Below, piece after piece: positions 1 through 11,974 of a stretch of DNA of 64,000 bases. Location: the NCBI GenBank assembly GCA_004794655.1, contig SMMW01000592.1:2020001-2084000 (forward strand). Direction: 5' to 3'. Under the pieces are notes generated by a model. It was not told the origin of the DNA and searched no databases. It saw only the letters and a list, made by a program, of their open reading frames with translations. Positions within the stretch are counted from its first letter, which is position 1. Each line of letters opens with the position of its first letter. The translations under genes were made by a program, and so were the position numbers. Origin of the DNA: Marisa cornuarietis. Its lineage: Eukaryota; Mollusca; Gastropoda; Architaenioglossa; Ampullariidae.

Positions 1-1689
1 TTGTGCGTGGATCGCGCCATTTTATGTTTTCTCTCATGCATGTGAGTCATAATGCACCTAATTATTGGATAGAAAAAAAACCTACAGAATTGCTGAACTG
101 AGTAGTTACCAAAATAAAAACAACAAAAAAATCACCTTCTTCTTGCTTCTTCTTAGGACATCGTTTAATTGAAATAGTCAGACAATAAAGAAGAAAAAAT
201 GAATAAAATTACGTTAAAACTACTGTGAAATTCTTGGACATAAAGAATAAATTAATGTTAATAATAATATCAAACAACTAATGCTTTGATGGAAAGTTAC
301 CCCCAAAAAATAAATTAATAAATAAAGACGACCTTCTACTTGGCAATTAGGCATTTTAAGACTTCGTTTCATTTAAATAGTTAGACGATAAAGAAGAAGA
401 AATGGAAGAAAATTACGTTAAAAAATAAATAGAAAGAAAAAATATAGAGAAGTGCGGTGGTGGTGGTGGTGGTGGTGGTGGTGGTGGTGGTGGTGGTGCC
501 ATCCCCGAACCCGAGTAGAATCTGCAGGTTTGTTGCTGTTCTATTTGCCCAAACTACCGTTTCCCGATTACCGTTGCGTTAAACGAGGTTTCACGTAAAT
601 ATGTCGGCGGTTTAACTGGCTACGTGATGATTACGGTGATCGGGTTTTGTGTCTGGTCCTTGCATCGCCGCGTGATGCTTTGTACTCTGTGTTAATTGCT
701 GGACATGCTGAGTAGCGTGCATTGTGGATTAGGAGGAGTACAGCCTTTTTTTAAAAAAAACAAAAAGATAGAAAGTTTCTATTCAGAAGCGTGGGTCGCT
801 AAGCATTTCTGAGAGTCCTGCATAAATATCCAACTGCTCAGTTGCTAACAGCAGCAGAAATTGATGCAGTCTTTCTCGGCATTTAGTAGTATGCTCGCAC
901 CTGATGTGGCGGTCAGCCCAGCGTATAGAGGCTACCGATTTCACTTCGTGCTGTTCGGGCTTTACACTGATGGGATAATTAAAGCCTAATTTTGATCTTG
1001 GAACCCTCTCTACATAACTACGGGTGTTGAGAAAGAGGAACATTTTCCCGTGCCAAAGTTTATGTGCAAATGAAAGTAGTACTAATTGTTGTTGGCTGTT
1101 GGATTTAACCCCGTGCCATCGGAAGAGTCTACATACATCTGGGTATTAATTTTGGAACGGTAAGAATTCATGTCTATCACCGAAAGGTATCTGAGGGTAA
1201 ACTTGAATTGTTTGCTGTGACCTTTGCGCGACTTTGCCAAGCTTGGTCAAACGTTCCACGACCGCCATGAGCGACATTTACGAAGAATAAAAGTTGAATG
1301 ACGTGTTTTCGTTATCAGCTAATGAGAATGACATTTAACCTGTCAGGCACTAGCTTACTTTCCTGTTCAACTCTTTTGGTAGACCTAAAGAACTGGACCT
1401 GAGCCTTCAAGACTGTAAGAAGATGCTGTTCGGTTGATTGGTTAGCTGACTCGTTTGGACAGTGTGCATAGAAGCAATGTTGCACTGTAAGGGGAGAAGG
1501 GGTGATGAAATTGGTGTCCCTGAAAACCACCACCAACACCACCATCACCCTCTCCCATGTCAGCCAGTGCTGCGAACAGATGCTACATCGAAAGTGAAGA
1601 TGCTGCGGTATGAGATTAAAGCCCATGACCGAATGATCTTAAGTGCGGTGGTCACGAGCGTATTACCCCTACCACCGGACCGCCTTTGA
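1..1689. other. AT-rich flank, no gene recognised
   Basis: Apart from the GGT repeat at 456-498 the region is AT-rich with A-runs. Short open frames on both strands (for example 783-1043 and 1315-1626, minus) have no recognisable domain. Confidence 0.6.
456..498. repeat. (GGT)n microsatellite
   Basis: About 14 near-perfect GGT units with flanking AT-rich sequence. Confidence 0.95.
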
Positions 1690-1830
1690 CCATAGCGAGA
1701 TACTTACGCGCGATGTAGCTGTGATACGCGCATCTTAAGGACACGTTCGTGACGCACGCGCATGCGCGGTTTTTGGTGCGTCTTCATCCGCCCGGCCCGT
1801 GCGGCGCGTGCAAAAGAGAATTCACGCAAG
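1690..1830. promoter_or_regulatory. CpG-rich stretch with NRF1-like palindrome
   Basis: A local GC/CpG-rich island in an AT-rich background. The palindrome GCGCATGCGC at 1758-1767 is the NRF1 core. Such sites often mark broadly expressed promoters, but no adjoining coding exon was recognised. A minus-strand open frame starting at 2217 in an AAGATGG context is the only nearby candidate. Confidence 0.35.
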
Positions 1831-3293
1831 TATTTTGACGATGTTGAGTGCTCGCCGCATGGCATGCGGCTTTAAGCGGCGCTCTGTTCATTTCCTAGCG
1901 AAGCTGAAAGGAAAGGAAAGGTGAGCGTATCGGGTAGTGCTTCATCACTGTCGCCGCGCCGGAAGGCGGACAGAGGCAGGGGCCGGTCATTAATTGCCAG
2001 ATATCTTAAAGATGGCTAGTCGATGATTCAACGTGTTAATGGTCGCCATCGATCGGGAGTGCAATGAATTCTCCCCTCTTAGAGCATCACCCTGTCGGCC
2101 ACTGGAGAGCCGTCCAACGAAGATAGAAGAGAGAATGAATGAAGGAGTCGCTGAAGGGATGAACTGGGGTAATAAGTCATGATGTCGACGAAAATTTGTC
2201 TGCGTGGTGTCTACCATCTTGTAGGTAAAAGTAATGACAGAGGAAAGGAAAAGTGTTGAATGCTTTCCGTGAATTTCGACTGATTTACTGATTTAGAAAA
2301 ATCATCATAAAAGTTAGAGACCAAAACGTTTGGGATTAAACATTTTAATTCAATTCCTTAATCTTCCCATTTTAAAAATGAATGAATGAATGTTTCGGGG
2401 TTTTATGATTTTACCCTTTCATAGCTGCATCTAAACATCATATAGGCCAATTCTGCTTTGTAAAAAAAAAATGACTCCCTTCTGCATATTGTTGCAATGC
2501 ATCCAAAAATATGGTAAATAGAACATGTTGAACACTCTCATCTGTAACCATTAACACTAGTTTTTTCAGCGTTAGACTCTAAAAGCATCAGTGAATAACC
2601 AGATTAGTGCACGATTATTTATTGAGTGATCCTTTGTTTCAAGTGAGCAGACATTCCTCTCCTTCTTATAGACATAGTAAGATACATATAAACTAATTCT
2701 TACAGTAAAGAGTTGTCAAAATGTCCAAAACAGTACCTTGAGATACAATAGTATCAACTGAAAAATTAAAACTTTAACATTCACTAAACTTAATGTCATT
2801 AGAGGTGGAAATAATTTCCATATCTTTAATCCATTTCTCTTTCATATGATTTAGTTCATACACATTCCCAAAAAGTCTTGTTAATAAAGGTCAGCCCTTG
2901 ACAATAAAAGCATATCCCCGTACAACCCTGACCTCTGTGATGTTGACCGTTGTCTGTGCATGCGTATGTTTGTAGTCGTGTATCTCTGGAACGGGTGGAG
3001 GTTATTTACCCCGATTTTGATGAAGTAGTTATTAGTGCTGAACATTACCCAGTCATCTGAAAAAATGTGCACCCCACTATACCATTAAGGGCATTGTTAG
3101 CCAAACTTAACGTCAAACATACGGCTAAAATGAAGTTTGGATATGACCGCCATATACATTTGTACAAAATCTTTGTCAGTATTCGACCTCATGTGTCTAT
3201 TAGAGAGAGAACGCGACAGCATTCAATCTTGTTTTTGTGACGCAATTGTGCACAGCTGAAAGACTTGCCTTTGCATAAAATAAGTAAAAAAAA
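1831..3293. other. No recognised feature
   Basis: GC-moderate to about 2220, then AT-rich. No splice-consistent exon, repeat family or RNA gene was recognised. Confidence 0.5.
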
Positions 3294-3539
3294 TTAAACA
3301 CTTTCATTTTAACTGTACTAAAAAGGGTAATATACTTTCTTCCTTCGGGATTTTCTTTAATACATATAACTTAAATTATAAACGTGTGAGGGGAACTCTT
3401 GGAAATATTTTATAATTAACTGTTTCTAAGAGTGCCCCTCACACTTTTAAATGTTAAAGAAAATCCTGAGAATAAGGATAAAAGTATTTTCCCCTTTTTA
3501 TTTTTATGTTACCCTACAGTTCAAATAAAAAGTGTTTAA
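3294..3539. mobile_element. Foldback MITE (long inverted repeats, TTAA ends)
   Basis: The two halves are inverted copies: TTAAACACTTT at 3294 mirrors the end at 3539, the GGGATTTTCTTTAA block mirrors TTAAAGAAAATCC, and GTGTGAGGGGAACTCTT mirrors AAGAGTGCCCCTCACAC. Arms are about 110 bp with a short AT-rich centre near 3405. No coding capacity. TTAA at both ends suggests a TTAA-targeting family, but TA cannot be excluded. Confidence 0.75.
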
Positions 3540-5464
3540 AAACATGTTTTTACATATTTCCTTTTAAACTTTTTAGTTCTTTTGAATTTTGTTGTCGAAA
3601 TTTCGTTTTCCTTTTTTGTTGTTTTGTTTTGTTTTGTTTTGTTTAATACAACCATCCACGCAAAGGAACTATTGTGAAAGCGGAATCAAGTCTGCATAGT
3701 TACATTTCTTGTTAAAATTTTACTTCTCCAAAGAAGGAAGAAATTTCTTATTCTTTTACTACTTGTGGGCTGCTGGAAATGATTAATATTACATTGTCAC
3801 CGGAAATGAGTAGCTGGTGAAAATTGTATATCTCTAGAACGATGGAAACTGGTTGAAAAATAAATTACAAAATTCCAACCATACAGAGTGAGTCAAATAA
3901 AAGTGTGCAAAAACCACTAGAAGCAACACATTCGCGCGGTCAGGAAACTGAGCGCTCAGAGTTTCTGCCAATTAGTGAGCGGAAACGAGAAAAAGATAGA
4001 ATTTAAGAAAGCTGGCCAAATGGTTTTAAAGCTGCATAAATACTTCTGTTTTCTACCTCAGTCCTTCTTAAATGTGAATTTGTCAATTTTACATACTGAA
4101 CATAGCGACCATAAACTTTATGATCATTGGTCGAAGGCTCTTCACGTGATCTGTGACGACAATCGTACATGACGTTCCAACTGGCGACTTTCGTTTTATT
4201 GTTGATATTGTTGTTGTTGTTGTTTACACTGACTTCTGCGACCCATGCGCACACCGTCTTACAGTATTCATGTGTGTATTTACATACACGGTTAAATCAG
4301 CTTCGGGGTTTGGGTCAGAATAACGGTATATAGGGTTAAGGTTTGGTTAGGGTTAAGGTTTTGGCATTGGATATTATTTTGGACAAAAAGATTTGTTAAG
4401 ATGGCAGCTGTGTTCGGCTCCTTGCACATGCGTAGAACAAGTCAGCTGCCCAGATCAGTGCCAAAAAAAAAAAGGTCACTAACGCTGTTTGGCGAAGAAA
4501 CTCTGTGAGACTTCGAGGGCCCAATGCGCTTGCGTGACGTCACGCAAATGACATACTTTGCTTGACACCAGCTGGCCTGATGTGCATTGTACAGTAATTT
4601 TGCAGCGAGGTTCCCCATCCCGCCCTAGAAAGAGCGATGAAAAGCAGACGGCCTAATTGTGTGGACGAACTGAGACAGCAAGACCAAAACAATCAGTATT
4701 CGTGTATGCTTGTGACGTGGGTTGGTGGGGTTCTTTCCAGTAGCATTCGAAAATGCGAAGAAAGATGAAGCAAGTGACCATATCGTTAAAGATGTATGTT
4801 AAAGTTATAGGTTGCACTGTGGGATACCCAGCTTCTCCTGGGTTGATTTCAGTCGCGAAATTTTTCAGCTGTCGTTTTATTGTCATTTTTAGATCAACCG
4901 CTTTGAATCAAGTTTATACATGCGAGACGTAGATAAACAATGAAACTATTAATTTCCTTTTTAACTTGAAAGGTTGGCATCACATTACTCCACTAGTGGT
5001 TCGAGTGAACCTCCCACTCGCTCTATCTATCTATCTATTGATACCGTCTCTACAAAGTTGTACACGTTTGCGCTACGTAGAAAGTTATTTTCCCTATTTC
5101 TTTTGCTAATTGGACTTGTTTGAGACACTGATAACATCTTAGAACGGAGAAAATAAACATGCTTCGGGTCAATCTACACCAATTAAATATGTCCTAAGAT
5201 CTTCCAGCAAATGAAAATAATATAGCTGCCCAATCTTCTGAGGATTAGACAAACGGTGACGATTTGCACAGGTTAAGTTCACGCGCGCTTACACTTACAC
5301 ACACGCGCGCGCAGGCACCCGCAAGCACCCGCAAGCACCCCCGCTCACTATAGCATTTATGATATTCTTAAAGATCTAGGTCAGCAAGAGATACTAAGGG
5401 CAGTTTTCACCGAGTATCGTTGGTATCCTAGCTCCCAACCAGACTTTGTCTCATTGCTCTAATA
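3540..5464. other. No recognised gene
   Basis: Contains GTT triplet runs (about 4198-4226), a degenerate GGTTAAGG-type stretch (about 4334-4367), a CRE palindrome (4530-4547), and a CG/CA-rich simple stretch with an AAGCACCCGC tandem repeat (about 5283-5345). Confidence 0.5.
4530..4547. promoter_or_regulatory. 18-bp perfect palindrome centred on a CRE
   Basis: TTGCGTGACGTCACGCAA is its own reverse complement and contains TGACGTCA, the octamer bound by ATF/CREB bZIP dimers. It lies 16.5 kb upstream of the ATF2 start codon, with no nearby gene recognised. Confidence 0.4.
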
Positions 5465-7068
5465 CAGGGATGCCCAACCTACGGCCCGCGGGCCATATCC
5501 GGCCCGTGACGCGGTGCCATCCGACCCTCGAAATTTCTGCCCCCAGTGCAGGAAATCGGCATGGTAATAATATTAAAAAAAACGAAAAAAGGGAAGAAAA
5601 AGTATCTATCCTATGTTGGGGCGTCTCTCAATCTTTCTTCGATGGATTTCATTCTTGATTTTCGTCTTGGGTGGAAACCAGTGTTTGAGAACGAGGGACG
5701 CCACGATTAGTGATCTTTTGATTGGTTAATATTTGAATCAGTCGTTAAAGAGATTGAAAATAAAGACTCCGGGCTTTCTAGCAAGGTATAATACAATGTG
5801 GTTCTGACAGGGAAACAATACCGAAATAGCGTTTGAATTTCGTCATTTTCCTGTGGAAATCAGGACGGATCGCCGTGGGGTACATCGATTAAAACGTAGT
5901 TAAAGACAATTTCTAACTTTTGTTTTAACATAGAAACACAACATTACGGCACTATGAAACAAAGCACAAGAACAAGTATGGCGGCATCCTTGGTTAGAGC
6001 CGCAAAGAAAAGTTTTCTAAGTTACGTCAAGAAAATGGAGGCTTGACGAGAATATTTACCAAGAAAAGACAAGAAAATGAGGCGGCGGTAAGGGCAAGCT
6101 ACCGACCTAGATAGCAATGAAACATTTTATAAACGTTTTAAAAACGCTAACATGGTTGTAATAATGTAAAAGTTTGACATGAAACATTTACCGAATAAAC
6201 ATTTAAAGCTGAAACATTTTTGCAAACATTTTAAAATGGTAGGAACCATAACATTTTATCAAAAATATTAAATAAATGTTATGTAAACATTTGCCGAAAA
6301 CTTATTAATGATGTATGATGTAGTGAGTATGACGTAGAATGTATGACGTAGTAAGGGATGGTTGAATGAGAGAAACGACAGAGGATGGAAGCTATATATT
6401 AAGTAACATTCAAACTCTAATGTGTATTCTAATAAAAGTTATGTTTGTTTGGTACTATAGATTTGTAGATTTGAAAACTGTTGTAAAATCAGTCATCTCA
6501 AAACACAGTTACACACCATGCACTTTGTATTGACGCAAAATTTGGATTGTTTCCCTTGCTAACGCTTCGACAAGATATTTTTTGCTTCAAAAACAAGATT
6601 GTTATCCCCGTTTTCTTAGTGAACCTTCGTAGAAATACGGAAAAAACGTTGAAGATAACAATTGCAGTCAGAATATATTAAGTGAGTCCTTAAACGGATG
6701 GCCCCATTCTAAATTAAAAGTCACTTTATGCTGCCGCACCCGAGTATACAAGTGTGTGAAGAAACGTTTTCAGTGATGAAACGGGCGAAACCTGTCTGAT
6801 GTAATCGCCTCGTAGACGAGCATTTCGATTCAGTGCTCCTACTGGGTGTCTCTACGATACAGCCAGACATTCAGAAGTTGGTTTCGGGAAAACAACTTCA
6901 AACATCCCACTAATTACTACAGAATTAATGGTAAATAAAGTGCGTTTCTAATAAAAGTGGTATCTGCTCTAATTTTTTTTCTTTTTTGTATATTTGCGGT
7001 GAAGCGGCCCGTGACACACGTCTCGGAGACTTATATGGCTCCCAGGCCGAAAAAGGTTGAAATCACTG
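5465..7068 (+). mobile_element. hAT transposon, decayed, with 8-bp target-site duplication
   Basis: Starts CAGGGATGCCCAACC and ends GGTTGAAATCACTG, giving short imperfect TIRs. CTCTAATA flanks it at 5457-5464 and 7069-7076, the 8-bp duplication expected for hAT. 1604 bp. Near 5947-6115 the frame TLRHYETKHKNKYGG...FTKKRQENEAAVRASYR resembles the N-terminal part of GTF2IRD2/ZBED-type hAT transposases, with a stop inside. At about 6763-6885 CEETFSVMK and DEHFDSVLL...IQPDIQKL resemble the C-terminal dimerisation region. The catalytic middle is missing, so it cannot be autonomous. Confidence 0.85.
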
Positions 7069-7240
7069 CTCTAATACTTTCTGATCCGCATCATGAGACA
7101 CTTTGTTTTATTGATGCAGGCTTTTGAAAGATGAAGTCAGTTGAGTTTAAATCATGGTTTTAAAAAACGTCCCTTTTTATTCTAAATTTGTCATTCTCAC
7201 AGAGAGTACGTGCGTTTCCTTCAATCATTATGATATGTAT

Positions 7241-7316
7241 AAACTCACTCATGTTCTCAATAAACTCACTCATGTTCTGTATAAACTCCCTTATGTTCCC
7301 TAGAAACTCATTCATT
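7241..7316. repeat. 21-bp tandem repeat, about 4 units
   Basis: AAACTC recurs at 7241, 7262, 7283 and 7304, exactly 21 bp apart; the consensus is near AAACTCACTCATGTTCT plus four variable bases. Units diverge toward the right. Confidence 0.85.
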
Positions 7317-8191
7317 GGGCAGTTCCTCAACTGCAAAATTCACACCACCTTCAGAGCTGTAGACCTTCCTTGACGTCATTGCCTCGTGAGGATATGTGTC
7401 TTCAGGGAACAAAAGTGCATCGTTTGGCAGCTGGAAATGTTTAGCTGTTACAAGGCTACATGAAAACCTTTTTGTAAAACTCCACTTTAAAGCAGCAGGT
7501 TGTGAAGCCAAAGACCAAGGAAATTATTGTACGAACGTTTCAGTGACATCTGAGGGATCTTTAAAAAATCTGCACGCTTCAGCCAGAAAATACTATATAA
7601 AAAAACAACAATATGCTTAATTGCTTTGTTTCGCTTAAATCGATAAGACCGTTGCAAGTGCCCAGCAATTTAAGTTGTAGCCCTTCTTGCGTGTTACTCA
7701 GCCGTGAGGAGTATTCAAGCTGCCGAAGCTCCGATGCTTCTGTCTTCGCTAAAATTTTAACACCGCTTTTTTTCTTATCAAGAGCAGAAACGTGGCCTGT
7801 TTATGTCACACTAAACAACTGTAGGATTGTACCACCATAAGCATTGTCCTGTCATAGAAAGTCTTCGAGATTGTTCGATGCTCGAGTCTTATCCAGACAA
7901 AATTGAAGGTTGATGGTGAGGGGAAATATCCATTCTGTAGATATTCCGTTATTTTAATCAATAATCTCAGTTTTTCTTATTTCCTGGAGAAGTGTTGCGT
8001 GATTTGTACGTCCTTATGATGTCTCAAAAGGGATCTGAACACTTGTAAATTGTAGTCATTTCCGGATAATTAGCACGACTGTAAAAATCCTCGGATATGG
8101 ACTGTCTTGAAATGTCATTGATGGCAAAAATGGTATTATTATTCTTAATGATTTTTATTCTGAATTAACAATAGATCATATTTCTTTAAAC

Positions 8192-8193
<2 letters not shown>
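7317..8193. other. No recognised feature
   Basis: Short overlapping open frames without recognisable domains. A CRE octamer sits at 7371-7378. Confidence 0.5.

Positions 8194-8250
<57 letters not shown>
8194..8250. repeat. (CA)n microsatellite
   Basis: About 28 uninterrupted CA units. Confidence 0.97.
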
Positions 8251-8252
<2 letters not shown>

Positions 8253-8609
8253 CGTATGTGAATATATGTATGTAATAAATGCGAAGAAATAAATATCAAA
8301 CATTCAAATGTATGTATAGACAGACATGGAACATTTTGAAAGAGAAGGCAGATTTACAAGCTCACCTATACGCTAGAGCCGACTGGAGACGTTTACTCTA
8401 GAGGCTTAAGACAGATCACTCCCCTTGGCGTCTCGGCGATGCCCCTTGAAAAACAATAGAAGTGAAGAAGCTAATCGATGACGCCGCAAGTTTGGCAGTG
8501 CTCGTGCACATCGTAGCTTTCTTTCTCTCCACGTCGCGTTGTAGCCACAGGCGTTTTCCCCTCTGACCATTGCTTCGTTTTCTTTAACACGCCATGGCTA
8601 TGTCAAATG

Positions 8610-8684
8610 CAGGGTGGGCGGGGGGGGGCCAAAGAAATACCTAGTGCTGTAGGCTCCGTCTCGCTGTACTTTTGGCCCACCCTG
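8610..8684. mobile_element. Miniature inverted-repeat remnant (CAGGGTGGGC ends)
   Basis: Begins CAGGGTGGGC and ends GCCCACCCTG, exact inverted ends, with an inner GGCCAAAG/TTTTGGCC pair. Only 75 bp, with a G-run inserted in the left arm. Target-site duplication not clear. Confidence 0.5.
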
Positions 8685-9074
8685 TAGATTGGTGTCACAG
8701 TTCTGGATTTTTTATACACTTTAGGAATTACCTGTCATCTAAACGCGATAATGAGCACGAAATAAATGACGATGTTTTCAGTTTCAATGAGTTATGATAA
8801 TAATAAGACCTTGAGTGCGGCTACAAATTGGGATATTTTCTCCCTATGTACAGCAACCTTTTTGCATTAGTTGTAATGAGCAACAAAACGAGTTTGAAGA
8901 TTTAAAATCATTTGTTATAAGATTATTTTAGTGATAAATGTACTTTTGTTATCTGTAAGTCATTATTGGGTTAATTATATATATCCTAAGTCTATCTAGT
9001 ACAATACATGATTAAATACAATGATCAGATACAAAGTACTATACAAAATAAACAGTCTAAGAGCAACACAATAG

Positions 9075-9337
9075 TTAAACCACGGACTTGTATTACTGGA
9101 CTGCTTGCAGACGATTTTTTTTCAGTGAAGTCATAGAACGAGGCTGGTTGCGAAATACCTTCCGGTTTAGTCACGTTTCAGTTTAACTACTAGAACGAGG
9201 CTGGTTACGAAGTAGCTTCCGGTTTCTTCACATTAATTGTTAAGGTTCGCCGAGACTAACAGCGGAGAACTTCGCAAGAGGCTCAGCGTTGGTCTCGGCA
9301 GACAGACAGCAATCCACCTATACACGTCCGTGGTTAA
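9075..9337. mobile_element. Small TIR element with TTAA ends
   Basis: TTAA plus ACCACGGACTTGTA on the left mirrors TTAA plus CCACGGACGTGTA on the right. Inside, a block of about 34 bp (AACGAGGCTGGTTGCGAAAT...) is directly repeated at about 9135 and 9192. TTAA at both ends is typical of piggyBac-like MITEs. Non-coding. Confidence 0.6.
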
Positions 9338-9811
9338 ACTGAACATCAGGACCCATAAATTACTCCAGTTTTCCATGCGATTTTTTTTTCTCTTTCCTCC
9401 TCCCCGCTCCTAACTGAAAGGTATAATACTGTTTGATTAGATATGTTTTTCTGCGTCATAGCCCTTATAGTATATTTTAGTCTTAGTGAGATGCTTCGAT
9501 GGCCTTAATGTAGAGGTAGCACCGTAACCTATCAGTTGTTGGGCAGTGAGGTCTTAGAGATTGCCCTTTTTTCTTGGTATTGTTTTTATTTCCCTAGGAC
9601 CTCTCTGCCATCTCTTCCCCGCCAGCTTTCCCCATTGAACTCATTGTAAAGTCTGTTCTTAACCGTGCAAAGTGCCGAAGCGTCAAAGCTTGACAATGTC
9701 AAAAAGTTCCGTTGCACTGGCGAAGCAAATGTATTGGCAATGTATTAAATTTGGACGAGATGTTGACCAAAGCTCCCAAAAGTTTGTCCTAAAATCATTG
9801 GTTCCCCGTAA

Positions 9812-9815
<4 letters not shown>
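9338..9815. other. No recognised feature
   Basis: T-rich single-copy-looking sequence; no gene seen. Confidence 0.4.

Positions 9816-9874
<59 letters not shown>
9816..9874. repeat. (CA)n microsatellite
   Basis: About 29 CA units. A short (TA)n lies at 9955-9968. Confidence 0.97.
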
Positions 9875-9876
<2 letters not shown>

Positions 9877-11284
9877 TTTTTATGACGTTTGTCTGGTTAA
9901 GAAGAGCGGATGAGTAAATATCTCAGGTTGGACCTGTTCTTCAGAAATAAAAAATATATATATATATATTTTTGCAGATATAACAAAATTTCATGAAATA
10001 GCCAGAAGTGCAACAGCTTTGTGGAATAAAATATAATATAATTACAATCACCCACCAAAAAAACTTTTCAGCAAATTTCTTTTTCACCTCAACTACAAGT
10101 AATATGACCCTCCCCTTCCTCTTATTTCTCCCTTCCCTTTTTCCCTTTCTCGTAACACTTCTGCCCTTGCACATTTTTATTTTCATGAGACGGCTGATGT
10201 GGGTGGGGGGAGTTATAGCGATGTAAAACTTGAAGAGAAAAGAACTCGTTTCGTGGCCCATTAAGGAAGGAAAGTAACATTGGCACAGGTTTCATTTCAT
10301 TTTACCCTTTGCTCACCTGTGCTGTGTTACCGATCTCTTCCATCTGCACCTCTCCTCTCTCAACTGCTTGCAAACCAACGTTTGTCAACCCTCTTTCCCA
10401 GATTCGCTTGCCAGAAGTTCTTTGTTAACTTCTTTCGCCAGCCAGTTTGTCAGCTTGACACCACGCGTAAGCATTCTTCTGGCTCCGCAATGACTCATGG
10501 AATTACATGCCTGCCAGTTTTCTTTCTTCGCTAACTTCTCCTGTCTAGATGACTATTAGTTACTAATTATTGTTCTCTCTTTATCTTCACTTTTTTTTTT
10601 CTTTTTCTTTCATTCTTTACTTCTTTTGGGCGCATTTCCCCTTTCGCCCTTTTACATCTTTGCTCCAGAGGATTCTCGACCCATGTCCTCGTTCACTCTC
10701 GACGGATCTTTGATGTCATTTGGCCCCTGTCGTCTGCTACTCCATCGACATACGACGGACGATAAAGCCAATTCGGAGCACGACTGCAACCTTTCCTGCA
10801 TCAATAAAGCGTCTGTCTCCCTTAATTCCTTCCCTTGGTCCGCCGTCACGTGCCTACACACTGCCGGACGGATAAGTAACGGCAACTCCTGCTTGCCACC
10901 TTGAGAGTGGTGTCCCTTGATGAGAGCAGGATCATGACCATATCTCTAGACCTTTGCTTCGACGGCGGACAAAAATCTATAATGTCACCGTTCCTTCCGG
11001 CATGGAGTCTAATGAGTTATTAAAGTTTTCCCTGCACAGAAAGACATGGCGGCAGTGTTTGATGTCGCCTGGGGGAGCCATGGCAATTACTTTCTAAGAC
11101 ACTTGTTTGATCGCTTGATCGATGTCGTCGCCCGTCCTGATCTTGACGTCTCCTGGACGATGAACAAGAGGACGAGGGATGATGTGGTGGATAAACACTA
11201 ATACTCTGAGTCTGCTTTCCTCCTTTTTTCTGATCCAGAGCTTTGTTTTATCCATCTCTTCTTCGTTTTCTGTCGCTGCTATTT
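9875..11284. other. Pyrimidine-rich region, no gene recognised
   Basis: Plus strand is T/C-rich around 10100-10650. Open frames at 10280-10534 and 10626-10904 look like by-products of composition. Confidence 0.45.
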
Positions 11285-11286
11285 TT

Positions 11287-11336
11287 TGTGGTGGTGGTGG
11301 TGGTGGTGGTGGTGGCCCGGGTGGTGGTGGTGGTAG
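11287..11336. repeat. (GGT)n microsatellite
   Basis: GTGGTGG units interrupted once by CCCGG. Confidence 0.9.
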
Positions 11337-11541
11337 CTAATGTTTATTTTATTTTTACTTCTTGTTGTTGCTGCTGTTATTTGTATTTGTTAATTCTGTT
11401 GTTTTTATTTGGTGTTTCTGCAGTTGTTGATTTTATTTTTGTTGTTCTTTTTATATATTTGTCTAAGCTACTGTAATTACACTAGCAACTACACATAAAA
11501 AGAACAAAAAAAAAATGCTACTGATTTTTCCACTGTAATTA

Positions 11542-11974
11542 CAGTAGCAACAACGAATAAAAAGAACAAAAATAAATGATTTTTGCTGGTACTCTTATTT
11601 TTGTTGTTCTAACACTGACAGTGGTTACAGTGTGTGTTCACCGCTGGAAAAAAATATTTTATTTATTTTCGCTTGATCAAGGAAACATATCTTTGTTTTC
11701 ACAGGTAAGTCTGCGAGGGTCTGGACTGCGTTTATTTTAAATGATCCTTTGGTGCCAATGTTCTTGACCGAAGCTTCGTGAAAATTTTTTCACCGCTGAA
11801 TCCATTGTCCTAGCTTTTCTAAACACTTAGGTCCGACTTTCTCATACGCCAGAGATGTAATAATGTCAAATGCAATTATCTTGCTTGTTTGCCTTTTTCA
11901 GGAATAATTTACAATGGTTATTCGTGGGTTTCTTTATCGGTTTCTTTTTTATGCTTCTTATTTTCCTTTATTGG
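11542..11974 (+). repeat. Direct duplication, copy 1
   Basis: Shares long blocks with 12978-13385 in the same orientation: CAGTAGCAACAAC, AAAAGAACAAAAATAAAT, AAATATTTTATTTATT, TTTCACAGGTAAGTCT, GTCTGGACTGCGTTTATTTT and GACTTTCTCAT. At 11704/11705 an acceptor-like TTTTCACAG abuts a donor-like GTAAGT. Non-coding. Confidence 0.85.

Noticed and set aside
1990..2217. First exon of a gene on the minus strand beginning AAGATGGTAGAC
   Set aside because: Nice start context next to a CpG-rich stretch, but no homologous peptide and no downstream exon could be linked.
4334..4367. Interstitial telomere repeat (TTAGGG-like)
   Set aside because: Units are irregular (GGTTAAGG, GGTTTGG); too short and degenerate to call telomeric.
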